NCBI RefSeq assembly: GCF_000008185.1
Contig: NC_002967.9
Coordinates: 248,001 to 312,000 of the forward strand
Length of the DNA: 64,000 nt
Direction: 5' to 3'
DNA from: Treponema denticola ATCC 35405
GTDB taxonomy: Bacteria; Spirochaetota; Spirochaetia; Treponematales; Treponemataceae
Program-made: the position numbers and the translations under genes
Part shown: in pieces, positions 1 to 7,334 of the stretch
How the letters are laid out: each line of letters opens with the position of its first letter
Position numbering within the stretch: position 1 is the stretch's first letter
The notes under the pieces: model-generated
Told to the model about the DNA's origin: nothing
The model's database searches: none
What the model saw: only the letters and a program-made list of their open reading frames with translations

Positions 1-325
1 CAATGGGAGCCAACAATTTTATATTTTTCTGTTTGGAATATAAGACCGATGCAAGATTGGTAGGCACGGCTATAATATCGGCCTCCCCAGATAAAACCCT
101 CGCTTGTAAAAGCTCCGGACCTGAAACAACTTCATATTCCGTTTCAGAATTATCAAACTGTGTTTTTTCATACACAAGTTTTGAAAGAGCTGCAGCAGGA
201 GCTCCTGCGGGTAATACAACCTTAGCTTTAAAGCTGTCATTTACAGATTTTTCCTTGGTTCCGCCTGCAAATAGTAAGCTAAGACCAACAAACAAGAAAA
301 AGAAACTCGAATATATTTTTTTCAT
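1..325 (-). CDS. ABC transporter substrate-binding protein, N-terminal part (open at window edge)
   Basis: This reverse-strand reading frame starts at ATG 325 with a GGAGG ribosome site 6 bases upstream, and runs off the left edge after 108 codons. It begins MKKIYSSFFFLFVGLSLLFA, a clear signal peptide, without a lipobox cysteine. Mature sequence resembles NitT/TauT (NMT1-like) periplasmic binding proteins: a VVLPAGAPAAALSKL strand-helix start and the segment GEADIIAVPTNLASVLYSK, which in this family marks a protein surveying small-molecule binding. It would deliver a substrate to an inner-membrane permease encoded beyond the window. Substrate unknown. The family call is inference from these motifs; the gene itself is well supported by start signal and open frame. 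Confidence 0.8.
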   Translation of the reverse strand, partial: MKKIYSSFFFLFVGLSLLFAGGTKEKSVNDSFKAKVVLPAGAPAAALSKLVYEKTQFDNSETEYEVVSGPELLQARVLSGEADIIAVPTNLASVLYSKQKNIKLLAPI

Positions 326-407
326 ACTTTCCTCCAATGCCGATTTTCCGGCCGGATAAGAATACTACAAATAATCTTTTTAAGTCAAGAGATTAACCTG
401 ATTTAAC

Positions 408-1550
408 TTATGCCCGAGGTTTACCCAAAACATTTAAAGCTATTTTATCGTCAGGATTTATTTCTAAAACGGTTCTAAAAAAGGCTTCCGCTTCTTCTTG
501 TTTTCCCTGTTTTAGAGCGAGGGTGCCAAGATTGGAAATAATTTTTATGTTCTCGGAATCTAAACTCAAGGCATTTATAAGATGTTTTTCGGCTTCATCA
601 AAAAGTTCTAACTCCATCAAACAAATTGCAAGCTCATTGTAAACATCGCAAAGAGGTTCTTTGTCTGAAATTTCGGAATTTTCTAAAAGTTCAATGGTTT
701 TTAAAAAAGAAGATCGGGCATCTTCCCAACGGCCCATTCGTCTTAAAGCCCAGCCCAACAAAAACCAAGCATTCCAAACCTTAGGATTTTTTCGCAAAAA
801 AAGCTTTATACTTTCGGCGGCTTTTTCTTCTTCGCCTAAATCAATACATTTATAGGCTTTTTGGAAAAGCTCATCGTCAAGAGCTTGTTCCGAAATAGTT
901 TTAAGCAACTCGGAAGCCTTAGCTTTTCGGAATTCGGCTGTTTCTGAAGAATCATTTTCTATTTCCAAATATGTTTTTAAAAGGGATTTGGCTTTTATAT
1001 AGTTTTTCTGTTTTATAAAAAAATATGCAGCATTAAAAAAAACACCCGGCAATGGAGGCTCAAAAAGTATAAGCTCTGAATAAAGCTCTTCGGCTCTTTT
1101 ATTAAAGCTCAAAGCATCTTCAAAAAGTTCTCTCATCTCACAGAATTGAGAACGCTCTTCCATCAAAAGAGCAAGGTTTAATTTGGTTATACCGTCATCC
1201 GGATTTAAACCTTCAAGAGAAAGTAAAATCTCTTCAGCCATATCAAAATCATTATTTTTGATTTTGATAATTGCAGCCTCAGTCATTTCTTTACGGATAT
1301 CGGGACGGAGTAAATTAAATATTTTTCGATAATATGTAATATGGGGATTTTCCCTGTCATAGGCAAAAACGGTAAGCATTCCGGCTAAAATCATTTCCGG
1401 CTTTATATTTTCGGCCTTAAAATCTTCTTTTTGGCCGGGTTCGGATAATTGAATAGGAAGCGGAATTGAAGACTCAAGATTTTCAAAAATCTTGCCAGCT
1501 TGTTCAGCCGATATTTTTACATATAAAAGCGAATCGATAGGATTTTGCAT
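408..1550 (-). CDS. Tetratricopeptide repeat (TPR) protein
   Basis: A 380-residue protein without signal peptide or membrane segment. It is mostly helical with degenerate TPR units; the clearest lie in the C-terminal half (an AWFLLGWALRRMGRWEDA unit, then ELAICLMELELFDEAEKHL and NLGTLALKQGKQEEAEAFF). TPRs form protein-binding superhelices, so this is probably a cytoplasmic scaffold or adaptor. The start at 1550 has an AGGAGA ribosome site. It lies 44 bases downstream of the PilZ gene on the same strand, so the two may be co-transcribed. No catalytic motif is visible and the partner is unknown. Confidence 0.85.
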   Translation of the reverse strand: MQNPIDSLLYVKISAEQAGKIFENLESSIPLPIQLSEPGQKEDFKAENIKPEMILAGMLTVFAYDRENPHITYYRKIFNLLRPDIRKEMTEAAIIKIKNNDFDMAEEILLSLEGLNPDDGITKLNLALLMEERSQFCEMRELFEDALSFNKRAEELYSELILFEPPLPGVFFNAAYFFIKQKNYIKAKSLLKTYLEIENDSSETAEFRKAKASELLKTISEQALDDELFQKAYKCIDLGEEEKAAESIKLFLRKNPKVWNAWFLLGWALRRMGRWEDARSSFLKTIELLENSEISDKEPLCDVYNELAICLMELELFDEAEKHLINALSLDSENIKIISNLGTLALKQGKQEEAEAFFRTVLEINPDDKIALNVLGKPRA

Positions 1551-1594
1551 TTTATCTCCTAAATATGGTAATTTGAAATTTCAGCAGGTCATTG

Positions 1595-2539
1595 TTAAGA
1601 AATTTGTTCCGGAGCAGAATCAGCTGGGGGCGGCGTTAGAGGAGCCGTATTGGTACCGATTGGAGAAGAAACAGGCGTAAAGGATGAAGCAGGAGCCACA
1701 TCTTCCAAAAAGTCATCTCCAAAACCATCCGAAGCAGGTTTACGCACAACGGAAAAATACTTATTTAAGTACATCTTATACATCATTGGGATATTCTTCG
1801 GATAATATTGAACTGCAAGAGCAACCAAGTCTTTTCTGCCTTCAACAGGTTCGGTTCTCACAGTTTTTCCTTTTATTCCAAAAACAGACTGCGGATCATC
1901 AAAAGCAAAGCGGAGAATTACTTCTTTATTTATTAAAAAGTTAGCAATACCGACAAGAAGAATTTTAGCGCCCGAAAAAGAAAGGTCCCTAATAAGACAG
2001 CGTCTGGGAACGGCATCAATATACACAACCGTTCCTTTTTCTACAAGACCTATTTTTCTGCTTATCTCGGGAGTGATAACAACTCGCTCATTTCGGCGTT
2101 TTTGTGAATTGATATTAGCTTCAAGTAAGATGCCTAATTTTTCTATTAAATCATCCGGAGCTCTCTGGGTATATTCGAAGGTTATTAAAACAAGATCTTG
2201 GTTTCCGGCTTCATAAGAAGAAATACCGACCAACTTAGCTGCAACAAAAAAAGAAAGAGAATCTTTTCCTTCAGTATCAAAAAAGGCAAATCTTATATTT
2301 ACGGATGTTATGCCGCTCCTCAACCTGGCCAGAAAACCGCTTTTTTTGCCGCAAATTATTTTAGCCTTTGTCATAGAAGCCGAATTGATAATACATGGCC
2401 ATTGTCCGCCGGAACAACGAACAAAAACCTGTTTAGGCTCAAAATTAAGGGTAGAAACGACTTCTTTTGAGAAAGTTACATCTATATTTTTATATAGATT
2501 ATAATATCTGTTTAACTGCTGACTTGCTGCAAAGGCCAT
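1595..2539 (-). CDS. PilZ-domain c-di-GMP receptor
   Basis: A 314-residue protein. The central PilZ domain carries both c-di-GMP contact motifs: R148-R-N-E-R152 (RxxxR) and D185-L-S187-F-S-G190 ((D/N)xSxxG). Residues 1-140 form an N-terminal domain of the kind that precedes PilZ in spirochaete proteins. The tail from about residue 280 is rich in Pro, Ser and Thr and probably disordered. PilZ proteins bind cyclic di-GMP and alter motility or surface functions. From memory, the T. denticola protein TDE0214 has this architecture and affects motility, biofilm and virulence; identity to it is inferred, not checked. No strong ribosome site precedes the start at 2539. Confidence 0.9.
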   Translation of the reverse strand: MAFAASQQLNRYYNLYKNIDVTFSKEVVSTLNFEPKQVFVRCSGGQWPCIINSASMTKAKIICGKKSGFLARLRSGITSVNIRFAFFDTEGKDSLSFFVAAKLVGISSYEAGNQDLVLITFEYTQRAPDDLIEKLGILLEANINSQKRRNERVVITPEISRKIGLVEKGTVVYIDAVPRRCLIRDLSFSGAKILLVGIANFLINKEVILRFAFDDPQSVFGIKGKTVRTEPVEGRKDLVALAVQYYPKNIPMMYKMYLNKYFSVVRKPASDGFGDDFLEDVAPASSFTPVSSPIGTNTAPLTPPPADSAPEQIS

Positions 2540-2593
2540 ACTTATATGATAATAGTTATTTGTTAAAAGGTCAATAAGGCTAAAATAAAAAAC

Positions 2594-2686
2594 CCGGGAA
2601 CACTACGGCACAAAAAGAATTAATCTACCGCTGCTTCCTTCCGGATCTGACGGGGTTCGAAAAACCTTTTTTGCATAGGCCCCGGG
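2594..2686 (-). ncRNA. ffs: Signal recognition particle RNA, small bacterial (4.5S) type
   Basis: Read on the minus strand, about 93 bases begin CCCGGGGCC and end CCCGGG, so the ends pair. The apical part contains GTCAGATCCGGAAGGAAGC, the universally conserved SRP RNA tetraloop and symmetric-loop region that binds Ffh. It works with Ffh and FtsY to target membrane proteins. It sits directly against the serine tRNA cluster on the same strand. Confidence 0.95.
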
Positions 2687-2687
2687 A

Positions 2688-2774
2688 CGGAGAGAGAGGG
2701 ATTCGAACCCTCGGTACCATCTCTGGCACACACGACTTCCAATCGTGTACCTTCGACCACTCGGACATCTCTCC
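2688..2774 (-). tRNA. tRNA-Ser (anticodon GGA)
   Basis: 87 bases on the minus strand with a 7-bp acceptor stem GGAGAGA/TCTCTCC, discriminator G, a long variable arm typical of class II tRNAs, and a TTCGAAT T-loop. The anticodon loop TTGGAAG reads GGA, decoding UCC/UCU. CCA is not encoded. Confidence 0.95.
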
Positions 2775-2821
2775 AAAAATAAGGAATGCGTTTACAGTAC
2801 AATCTTTTCTCCGTCATAAAA

Positions 2822-2906
2822 CGGAGAGAGGGGGATTCGAACCCCCGGTACCTTGCGGTACAACGGTTTTCGAGACCGCCCGATTCGACCGCTCTCGCAT
2901 CTCTCC
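2822..2906 (-). tRNA. tRNA-Ser (anticodon CGA)
   Basis: 85 bases on the minus strand, acceptor GGAGAGA/TCTCTCC, long variable arm, TTCGAAT T-loop. The anticodon loop CTCGAAA gives CGA, decoding UCG. Its acceptor stem equals that of the neighbouring tRNA-Ser(GGA), suggesting local duplication. Confidence 0.95.
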
Positions 2907-2947
2907 AAAAATAAAAAAGCCGGTTGAAATCTTCAGCCGGCTATTAA

Positions 2948-3021
2948 CGAGGCTAGGCGGGTTCGAACTGCCGACCTTCAGATCCGCAATCTGACGCTCT
3001 ATCCAGCTGAGCTATAGCCTC
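2948..3021 (-). tRNA. tRNA-Arg (anticodon GCG)
   Basis: 74 bases on the minus strand, acceptor GAGGCTA/TAGCCTC, D-arm AGCTCAGCTGGATAGAGC, T-loop TTCGAAC. The anticodon stem is TCAGA/TCTGA with loop TTGCGGA, so the anticodon is GCG. Most bacteria read CGU/CGC/CGA with an ACG (inosine) tRNA instead, so this isoacceptor is uncommon. Confidence 0.9.
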
Positions 3022-3032
3022 AAAAAAATATT

Positions 3033-3119
3033 CGGAGTAGGGGGGATTCGAACCCCCGGTACCCGTAAGGGTACAACTCCTTAGCAGGGAGCCCGATTCG
3101 GCCGCTCTCGCACCACTCC
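3033..3119 (-). tRNA. tRNA-Ser (anticodon GCT)
   Basis: 87 bases on the minus strand, acceptor GGAGTGG/CTACTCC (one G-U pair), long variable arm, TTCGAAT T-loop. The anticodon loop CTGCTAA reads GCT, decoding AGC/AGU. Confidence 0.95.
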
Positions 3120-3145
3120 AGAGTTTGTACAGTTACAAACATTAA

Positions 3146-3230
3146 CGGAGCGAGAGGGATTCGAACCCCCGGTACCTCTCAGCACAACGGTTTTCAAGAC
3201 CGCCGCCTTCAACCGCTCGGCCATCGCTCC
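3146..3230 (-). tRNA. tRNA-Ser (anticodon TGA)
   Basis: 85 bases on the minus strand, acceptor GGAGCGA/TCGCTCC, long variable arm. The anticodon loop CTTGAAA reads TGA, decoding UCA/UCG. With GGA, CGA and GCT this completes a full serine set within 550 bases. Confidence 0.95.
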
Positions 3231-3373
3231 AAAATGTAGGGTATATATTAACCTAAAAACAGAGTTTTTGTCAATAGGTTTATGACAACCGCATCACTCT
3301 TTTTTAGATAATCCTTCTTTTCACAGTACAATTATTTTAGATTTATACTTATCTATATAATTAAAACATAAAA

Positions 3374-3389
3374 TGTTTCACGTGAAACA
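3374..3389. promoter_or_regulatory. parS centromere-like site (perfect)
   Basis: TGTTTCACGTGAAACA, a perfect 16-bp palindrome identical to the ParB/Spo0J binding consensus used across bacteria. It lies between the tRNA cluster and the methyltransferase gene. Such sites cluster near chromosomal origins. A reading frame starting MFHVKH runs through it, but the better gene start is downstream at 3445. Confidence 0.85.
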
Positions 3390-3444
3390 TTTTGCATTCT
3401 TGTATCACATAAGGTTTTATGATAAGATATTACCGGAGCATTGT

Positions 3445-4680
3445 ATGAATACAGTATCAATAGAAAAAGCAGCGGAACTTTGTATTGAGCATAATATTAT
3501 TTCAGGTTTTTTTTCAAAGCCGGCAAAAAAAGATTCGCATATTCAAAAAATAAAATTAAGAAAAATAATGTTAAAAAATCAAGAACAATATCAATTAGAA
3601 ATCTTTGAAGCCGCAAAGGTTTTTCATAAAAATCTTTTACCTCAAAATCTTCAAAAAGAACTTGAAGGTCTTTTTTTTGAATTTAAGATTGCAGAATTTA
3701 ACTCTTCAAATAATCAACTTATTTTTTTGCAAAATAATAAAGGGGTTATTCATTTCAAGACAAAACCGATAAAAAAAGAAAAACTTTTAAAGAAAGGGAA
3801 TGCATCGATAAACGAAAGTTTTGAACACAATAAACAAAAAGAATATATTTTAAGCACTTCCAAGATGCCGCTCTTTTTAAAAAAACTTAACTTTTTTACC
3901 GATGACGGAAAGATTATTCAAAGCAAATACCATAAATTTCGGCAGATAAATAAATATCTGGAATTTATAAAATCCGTTCTTCCTGAACTAAAAGATATTT
4001 TAAAAGAAAAGGAAAAACTGCAAATTGTGGATTTCGGCTGTGGGAAGGCCTATTTAAGCTTTGCCCTTTATTATTATTTAAATGAAATTGAAAAATTACC
4101 CGTTAGAATATGCGGCTTGGATCTAAAAGAAGATGTAATAGATTTTTGTAATAAATTAAGCCGGGAATGCCGTTTCGCCAATCTTACCTTTGAAGTCGGA
4201 GATATAGGCCGCTTTAAGTTTGATACGCCGCCGGATATGGTAATAAGCCTCCATGCCTGCGATACGGCAACGGATTTAGCTATAGCCAAGGCTGTCAAAA
4301 GCAATACAAAAATAATATTCGCAGTTCCCTGCTGCCAGCATGAGCTTAACACTCAAATTCGTAAAAATAAGGAGAAGATAATAAAGTCGCTATCCCCGAT
4401 ACTTGATTACGGCATTATTACCGAAAAATTTGCATCCTTGCTTACGGATACGATTAGAGGAAAATTACTGGAATCGGAAGGATATAAGGTAAGCGTTGAG
4501 GAATTTATTGAAACTGAACATACACCTAAAAACATCTTAATCAAGGCAGTAAAGCTTGATAATAAGGCAAAAAATAAAACGCTACTTATTGAAAAAGCAA
4601 AAAAAGAATTTAAAGAGATAAAACAAGCTTTTTTAATTGAACCTTGTCTAGAAAAACTTTTAAGTGAAAACCAAATATGA
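3445..4680 (+). CDS. SAM-dependent methyltransferase, Methyltransf_32-like
   Basis: A 411-residue cytosolic protein. The Rossmann motif I is VDFGCGKAYLSFALYYYL. Downstream are SLHACDTATD and AVPCCQHEL, a signature of the METTL25/RRNAD1-like Methyltransf_32 group, whose Cys-Cys-Gln-His segment is near the active site. The N-terminal third is a lysine-rich domain that may bind RNA. The substrate is unknown; RNA is the likely target by family. I prefer ATG 3445, preceded by CGGAG, over an in-frame start at 3373 that overlaps the parS site. It ends 7 bases before the ogt start, so the two form an operon. Confidence 0.8.
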   Translation: MNTVSIEKAAELCIEHNIISGFFSKPAKKDSHIQKIKLRKIMLKNQEQYQLEIFEAAKVFHKNLLPQNLQKELEGLFFEFKIAEFNSSNNQLIFLQNNKGVIHFKTKPIKKEKLLKKGNASINESFEHNKQKEYILSTSKMPLFLKKLNFFTDDGKIIQSKYHKFRQINKYLEFIKSVLPELKDILKEKEKLQIVDFGCGKAYLSFALYYYLNEIEKLPVRICGLDLKEDVIDFCNKLSRECRFANLTFEVGDIGRFKFDTPPDMVISLHACDTATDLAIAKAVKSNTKIIFAVPCCQHELNTQIRKNKEKIIKSLSPILDYGIITEKFASLLTDTIRGKLLESEGYKVSVEEFIETEHTPKNILIKAVKLDNKAKNKTLLIEKAKKEFKEIKQAFLIEPCLEKLLSENQI

Positions 4681-4687
4681 GGTCTTT

Positions 4688-5206
4688 ATGGTATACGAAT
4701 ATTTTGATAGTCCGATTGGAAAGATACTAATTATTTCAGATAATTCAGGTCTAAAAGAATTAAGATTTATAAAAAAAGAATCCATTACAAATCTAGCTGA
4801 ACAAACTCAAGATAATTTTACAAAAGCCGCACAAATATGCAAACAGGCCAAAGAAGAATTACAAAAATACTTTGAAGGAAGATTAAAACAATTTACGGTA
4901 CAGCTTTCTCCTGAAGGTACGAATTTTCAAAAATCCGTGTGGAAAGAGCTTTGTAAAATTCCCTATGGAAAGACTCTATCCTATAAACAGATAGCAGAAA
5001 ATTTAAACAATCCTAAATCTTGCCGAGCCGTAGGAAACGCTAACGGAAAAAATCCTATCCCGATTATAATTCCATGTCATAGGGTAATCTGCACTGGCGG
5101 AAAATTAGGCGGTTTTTCCGCAGGTCTGGATCGCAAAAGATTTCTTTTATACCTTGAGCAAAAAGAATGCCAAATCGAATTAATTCCGTTTGTGGATAAC
5201 TTGTGA
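4688..5206 (+). CDS. ogt: Methylated-DNA--protein-cysteine methyltransferase
   Basis: A 172-residue suicide repair protein that moves O6-alkyl groups from guanine to its own cysteine. The active-site motif IIPCHRVI is intact, with the upstream helix-turn-helix segment FQKSVWKELCKIPYGKTLSYKQIAENL and the arginine finger in SCRAVGNANGKNP. The start at 4688 follows a GAGG site only a few bases after the preceding stop codon. It is cytoplasmic and needs no partner. A DnaA-box sequence overlaps its last codons, which may constrain the C-terminal VDNL. Confidence 0.93.
   Translation: MVYEYFDSPIGKILIISDNSGLKELRFIKKESITNLAEQTQDNFTKAAQICKQAKEELQKYFEGRLKQFTVQLSPEGTNFQKSVWKELCKIPYGKTLSYKQIAENLNNPKSCRAVGNANGKNPIPIIIPCHRVICTGGKLGGFSAGLDRKRFLLYLEQKECQIELIPFVDNL
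5191..5199 (-). promoter_or_regulatory. DnaA-box match in the ogt tail
   Basis: TGTGGATAA, the reverse complement of the consensus TTATCCACA, within the last codons of ogt. A single box is weak evidence, but a second perfect box (5397) and two parS-type sites lie nearby. Confidence 0.4.
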
Positions 5207-5238
5207 TAAACTTAAGTTAAAATTAAACATAAAATAAA

Positions 5239-5254
5239 TGTTTCACGTAAAACA
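5239..5254. promoter_or_regulatory. parS-like site (one mismatch)
   Basis: TGTTTCACGTAAAACA matches the parS palindrome at 15 of 16 positions. It lies in the 239-base convergent spacer between ogt and dciA, 1.9 kb from the perfect parS. The rest of the spacer is AT-rich with no gene. Confidence 0.7.
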
Positions 5255-5396
5255 TTTTTAGTTATAAAATAATCAAAAATAAGCCTAAAACAACCCCTTT
5301 GATGGACTTTTTAGAGTATTATCATCTTTTTTCTTCCTTTTTTCAAAAAAAAGATATCGATATAAAAAGATTTTATAAATTACTCCAATTTTTACT

Positions 5397-5405
5397 TGTG
5401 GATAA
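5397..5405 (-). promoter_or_regulatory. DnaA-box match
   Basis: TGTGGATAA, a perfect reverse-strand DnaA box, 40 bases beyond the 3' end of dciA in the convergent spacer. Confidence 0.4.
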
Positions 5406-5445
5406 CTTGTTTATTAAATTTGAATAACTGTGAATATGTTGCCAT

Positions 5446-5934
5446 TCACTTATTTTTTTTTAATATGGATTTTTTTAAGGATTTTAAAGCTTTTGCTAAT
5501 TCGGGCGGAAGGGGTTTATCGGGTTCGTCAGTTGTTTTTGGATTATCTTCTTCAATATCTATAGATAAGTTCTGATTAAGATTTTCAGATACATCAGAAT
5601 TTCTCTTTAGTTCAAATTCGGACTCAACAACAATCGAAATATTTTTTACATCTAATGCCGGATAAAATTTTTTAAAATTATATAGAATCTTCTTCTTCCG
5701 CATTAAAAGCTGCTGACTCCAGCCTGTATGTCCGGTTTTTATGATTGCCGTTTCATTTTTTATATCATAAAGCTCGCAATATGCTGCCAATTTTTTATCG
5801 CCTATGACTTTTTCCCATCCTTCAAAGACAGATAGGGCTTGCTCATTATTTAGATTCGAGGAAATTTCCGCCATTTCATTAAACTTTTGAGAAAAATTAT
5901 CTACTATCTCTTTTGATGTTTTAAAAAGTTTCAT
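5446..5934 (-). CDS. dciA: DciA-type (DUF721) replicative helicase-loading protein
   Basis: A 162-residue protein. Residues about 30-105 show the DUF721 pattern: FEGWEKVIGDKKLAAYCELYD, an AIIKTGHTGWSQQLL core strand-helix, then a KILYNFKKF helix and a VKNISIVVESEFEL strand. DciA is the ancestral helper that loads DnaB in bacteria lacking DnaC/DnaI. In T. pallidum the equivalent gene follows dnaN and recF directly (TP0002-TP0004). Here it is on the same strand as recF but separated by about 9 kb of accessory genes. The C-terminal part is acidic then Lys-rich and likely disordered. Confidence 0.8.
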   Translation of the reverse strand: MKLFKTSKEIVDNFSQKFNEMAEISSNLNNEQALSVFEGWEKVIGDKKLAAYCELYDIKNETAIIKTGHTGWSQQLLMRKKKILYNFKKFYPALDVKNISIVVESEFELKRNSDVSENLNQNLSIDIEEDNPKTTDEPDKPLPPELAKALKSLKKSILKKNK

Positions 5935-5954
5935 ATTTTTTGTTCATAAAGATT

Positions 5955-6095
5955 TTAACTTAATACAATTTGCCTCAAGGCTTTTTCAAGTAAAACAATG
6001 ATTTGCTGTGCAATAGTTCTATTTTCACTCTTTGCGGCATAAGTAATTTTTCTATAAATATCTTCAGGACATTCTCTTACTTGCAATAACGGCAT
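5955..6095 (-). CDS. Small ribbon-helix-helix / Arc-like DNA-binding protein
   Basis: A 46-residue protein, MPLLQVRECPEDIYRKITYA then AKSENRTIAQQIIVLLEKAL. This is the pattern of Arc/FitA-type antitoxins: an N-terminal beta strand followed by two helices with an 'SENRTIAQQI' turn. A strong GGAGGTGCG ribosome site precedes ATG 6095. An inverted repeat directly upstream (6110-6134) is a plausible autoregulatory operator. No toxin gene follows; dciA is next, 20 bases away. It may be an orphan antitoxin at the edge of the inserted island. Confidence 0.7.
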   Translation of the reverse strand: MPLLQVRECPEDIYRKITYAAKSENRTIAQQIIVLLEKALRQIVLS

Positions 6096-6109
6096 ATCGC
6101 ACCTCCTTG

Positions 6110-6134
6110 CATACAATATACATCATTTTGTATG
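6110..6134. promoter_or_regulatory. Inverted repeat, likely operator of the small RHH gene
   Basis: CATACAA at 6110-6116 and TTGTATG at 6128-6134, perfect 7-bp arms with an 11-base spacer, ending 15 bases upstream of the RHH start codon. Spacing and position fit a repressor site overlapping the promoter. Confidence 0.45.
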
Positions 6135-6135
6135 A

Positions 6136-6786
6136 CTAATCAATGAAAAAAGGCCGGCTTTTAAGTTTATTAATTTCTTTTAAGCCTGTAAAATAATTAT
6201 CTTCAATTCGCACCATTCTTAAAAGAGAGCTCTGCATCTTTGAATTTACATTTATTCTTTTGCTTAGGTAAAATTCGGCTTCCGGTTTTTTTTCTTTGAA
6301 AAGCACAGGTTGGGATTCAAGTTTATTATAGTATTTTTTATAATCGAATCCGAGCTCTTCAAATACTCCATCAGTCAACAAAGAAGGACCGCAAATCCTG
6401 TTTTTCATGCTGTTTACATAGGCACTTCTTATTAAGAAGGCAAGGGTATAGCTTTCACTGTCGGAAAGACAAAGGTCCATTCCCTTCCTTGTTCCGCCTT
6501 TTAAGTGATTGTTTTTAGTTTTATGCACATAGAGATTCCCGAAATTGTTTTTTTGCTTTTCATTGCGATGCACACAATCATCTTCAAAGCAAACTTCTTT
6601 AAAAAAATACGCTTCTATTTCGATGGGATCAATTGTAACAAAGCCCTTATTTCCTTGTATTTTAAATACATAATCGGATAAAAGGGTGTACATTATATCT
6701 TGTAGGATAAGAACTATTTTTTCCTCTGTATCTTCTTTTAAGAGATTATCTATTTTTGTTTTTAGGTCTGAAAAGGTTTGCTGCAT
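6136..6786 (-). CDS. Divergent 3-methyladenine (AAG/MPG)-like DNA glycosylase, putative
   Basis: A 216-residue protein that no common family name fits at sight. Its motif order parallels alkyladenine DNA glycosylase: IEIEAYFF (catalytic Glu strand ETEAY in AAG), DDCVHRN (cf. AAHS/TPRN), FGNLYVH (cf. GTLYVY), KGMDLCLS (cf. YGMYFCMN), LAFLIRSA (cf. VLLRAL) and ICGPSLL (cf. LCSGPSKL). If real it would excise damaged or modified bases. The start codon overlaps the GNAT stop by one base (TAATG), so the two are translationally coupled. Function is inference from remote pattern similarity; a non-enzymatic relative is possible. Confidence 0.5.
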   Translation of the reverse strand: MQQTFSDLKTKIDNLLKEDTEEKIVLILQDIMYTLLSDYVFKIQGNKGFVTIDPIEIEAYFFKEVCFEDDCVHRNEKQKNNFGNLYVHKTKNNHLKGGTRKGMDLCLSDSESYTLAFLIRSAYVNSMKNRICGPSLLTDGVFEELGFDYKKYYNKLESQPVLFKEKKPEAEFYLSKRINVNSKMQSSLLRMVRIEDNYFTGLKEINKLKSRPFFID

Positions 6787-7310
6787 TAGTTCTCCTTTTT
6801 TGCTTTTAACAATGCAATAGTAAGATCATCATCTACAACAACCCTCTCATTGTATTTTACATTTATGTTTTTATAAATTAATCCGTTTCCATCAGGGACA
6901 TATCCTCTTTTTATATACAGTTGATGAGCTTTTCCATAATCATTTGTTAAACCAACTTGAAGACCGCATAAATTACTCTTATAAAATATTCGTCTTTCCG
7001 CTTCTTCCATTAATGCCGTAGCAATTCCCTTTCTTTGGTACTTTTTTAAGACATTCAAATCTTTTATTTCAGGAATATCATTTTTATAAAAGAATGTGTA
7101 TTCTGACTTCCATTGAATTATACAATATCCTGCAAATTTATTATTATCTTTAGCCAATAGAACATCAATTAAACCATTGTTTTGATCATCCATGTATTGG
7201 ATATATTGCTCAATTGGTTTTTGCCATTGTTGTTCTTCAAAGCTTTTTGAAATTTCATAACAGTCATTTGCTATTATTTTAGAAATATTAATAATTCTTG
7301 TATCACTCAT
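6786..7310 (-). CDS. GNAT-family N-acetyltransferase
   Basis: A 174-residue protein with the acetyl-CoA loop LNVLKKYQRKGIATALMEEAERR (Q/RxxGxG/A motif A) and the C-terminal NDYGKAHQLYIKRGYVPDG (motif B). It transfers acetyl from acetyl-CoA to an amine; the acceptor cannot be read from sequence. It lies between the lipoprotein gene (24-base gap) and the glycosylase-like gene (1-base overlap), probably one operon. Confidence 0.85.
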   Translation of the reverse strand: MSDTRIINISKIIANDCYEISKSFEEQQWQKPIEQYIQYMDDQNNGLIDVLLAKDNNKFAGYCIIQWKSEYTFFYKNDIPEIKDLNVLKKYQRKGIATALMEEAERRIFYKSNLCGLQVGLTNDYGKAHQLYIKRGYVPDGNGLIYKNINVKYNERVVVDDDLTIALLKAKKEN

Positions 7311-7334
7311 TTTTTATATATCTGTTTTAAGTGG

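Noticed and set aside
2671-2994. Open reading frame of 107 codons across the tRNA genes
   Set aside because: It follows the plus strand through several tRNA genes; the structure of those tRNAs explains the sequence.
3373-3444. Start of the methyltransferase at the parS site (MFHVKH)
   Set aside because: The frame is open, but the palindrome explains these codons and ATG 3445 has a better ribosome site.
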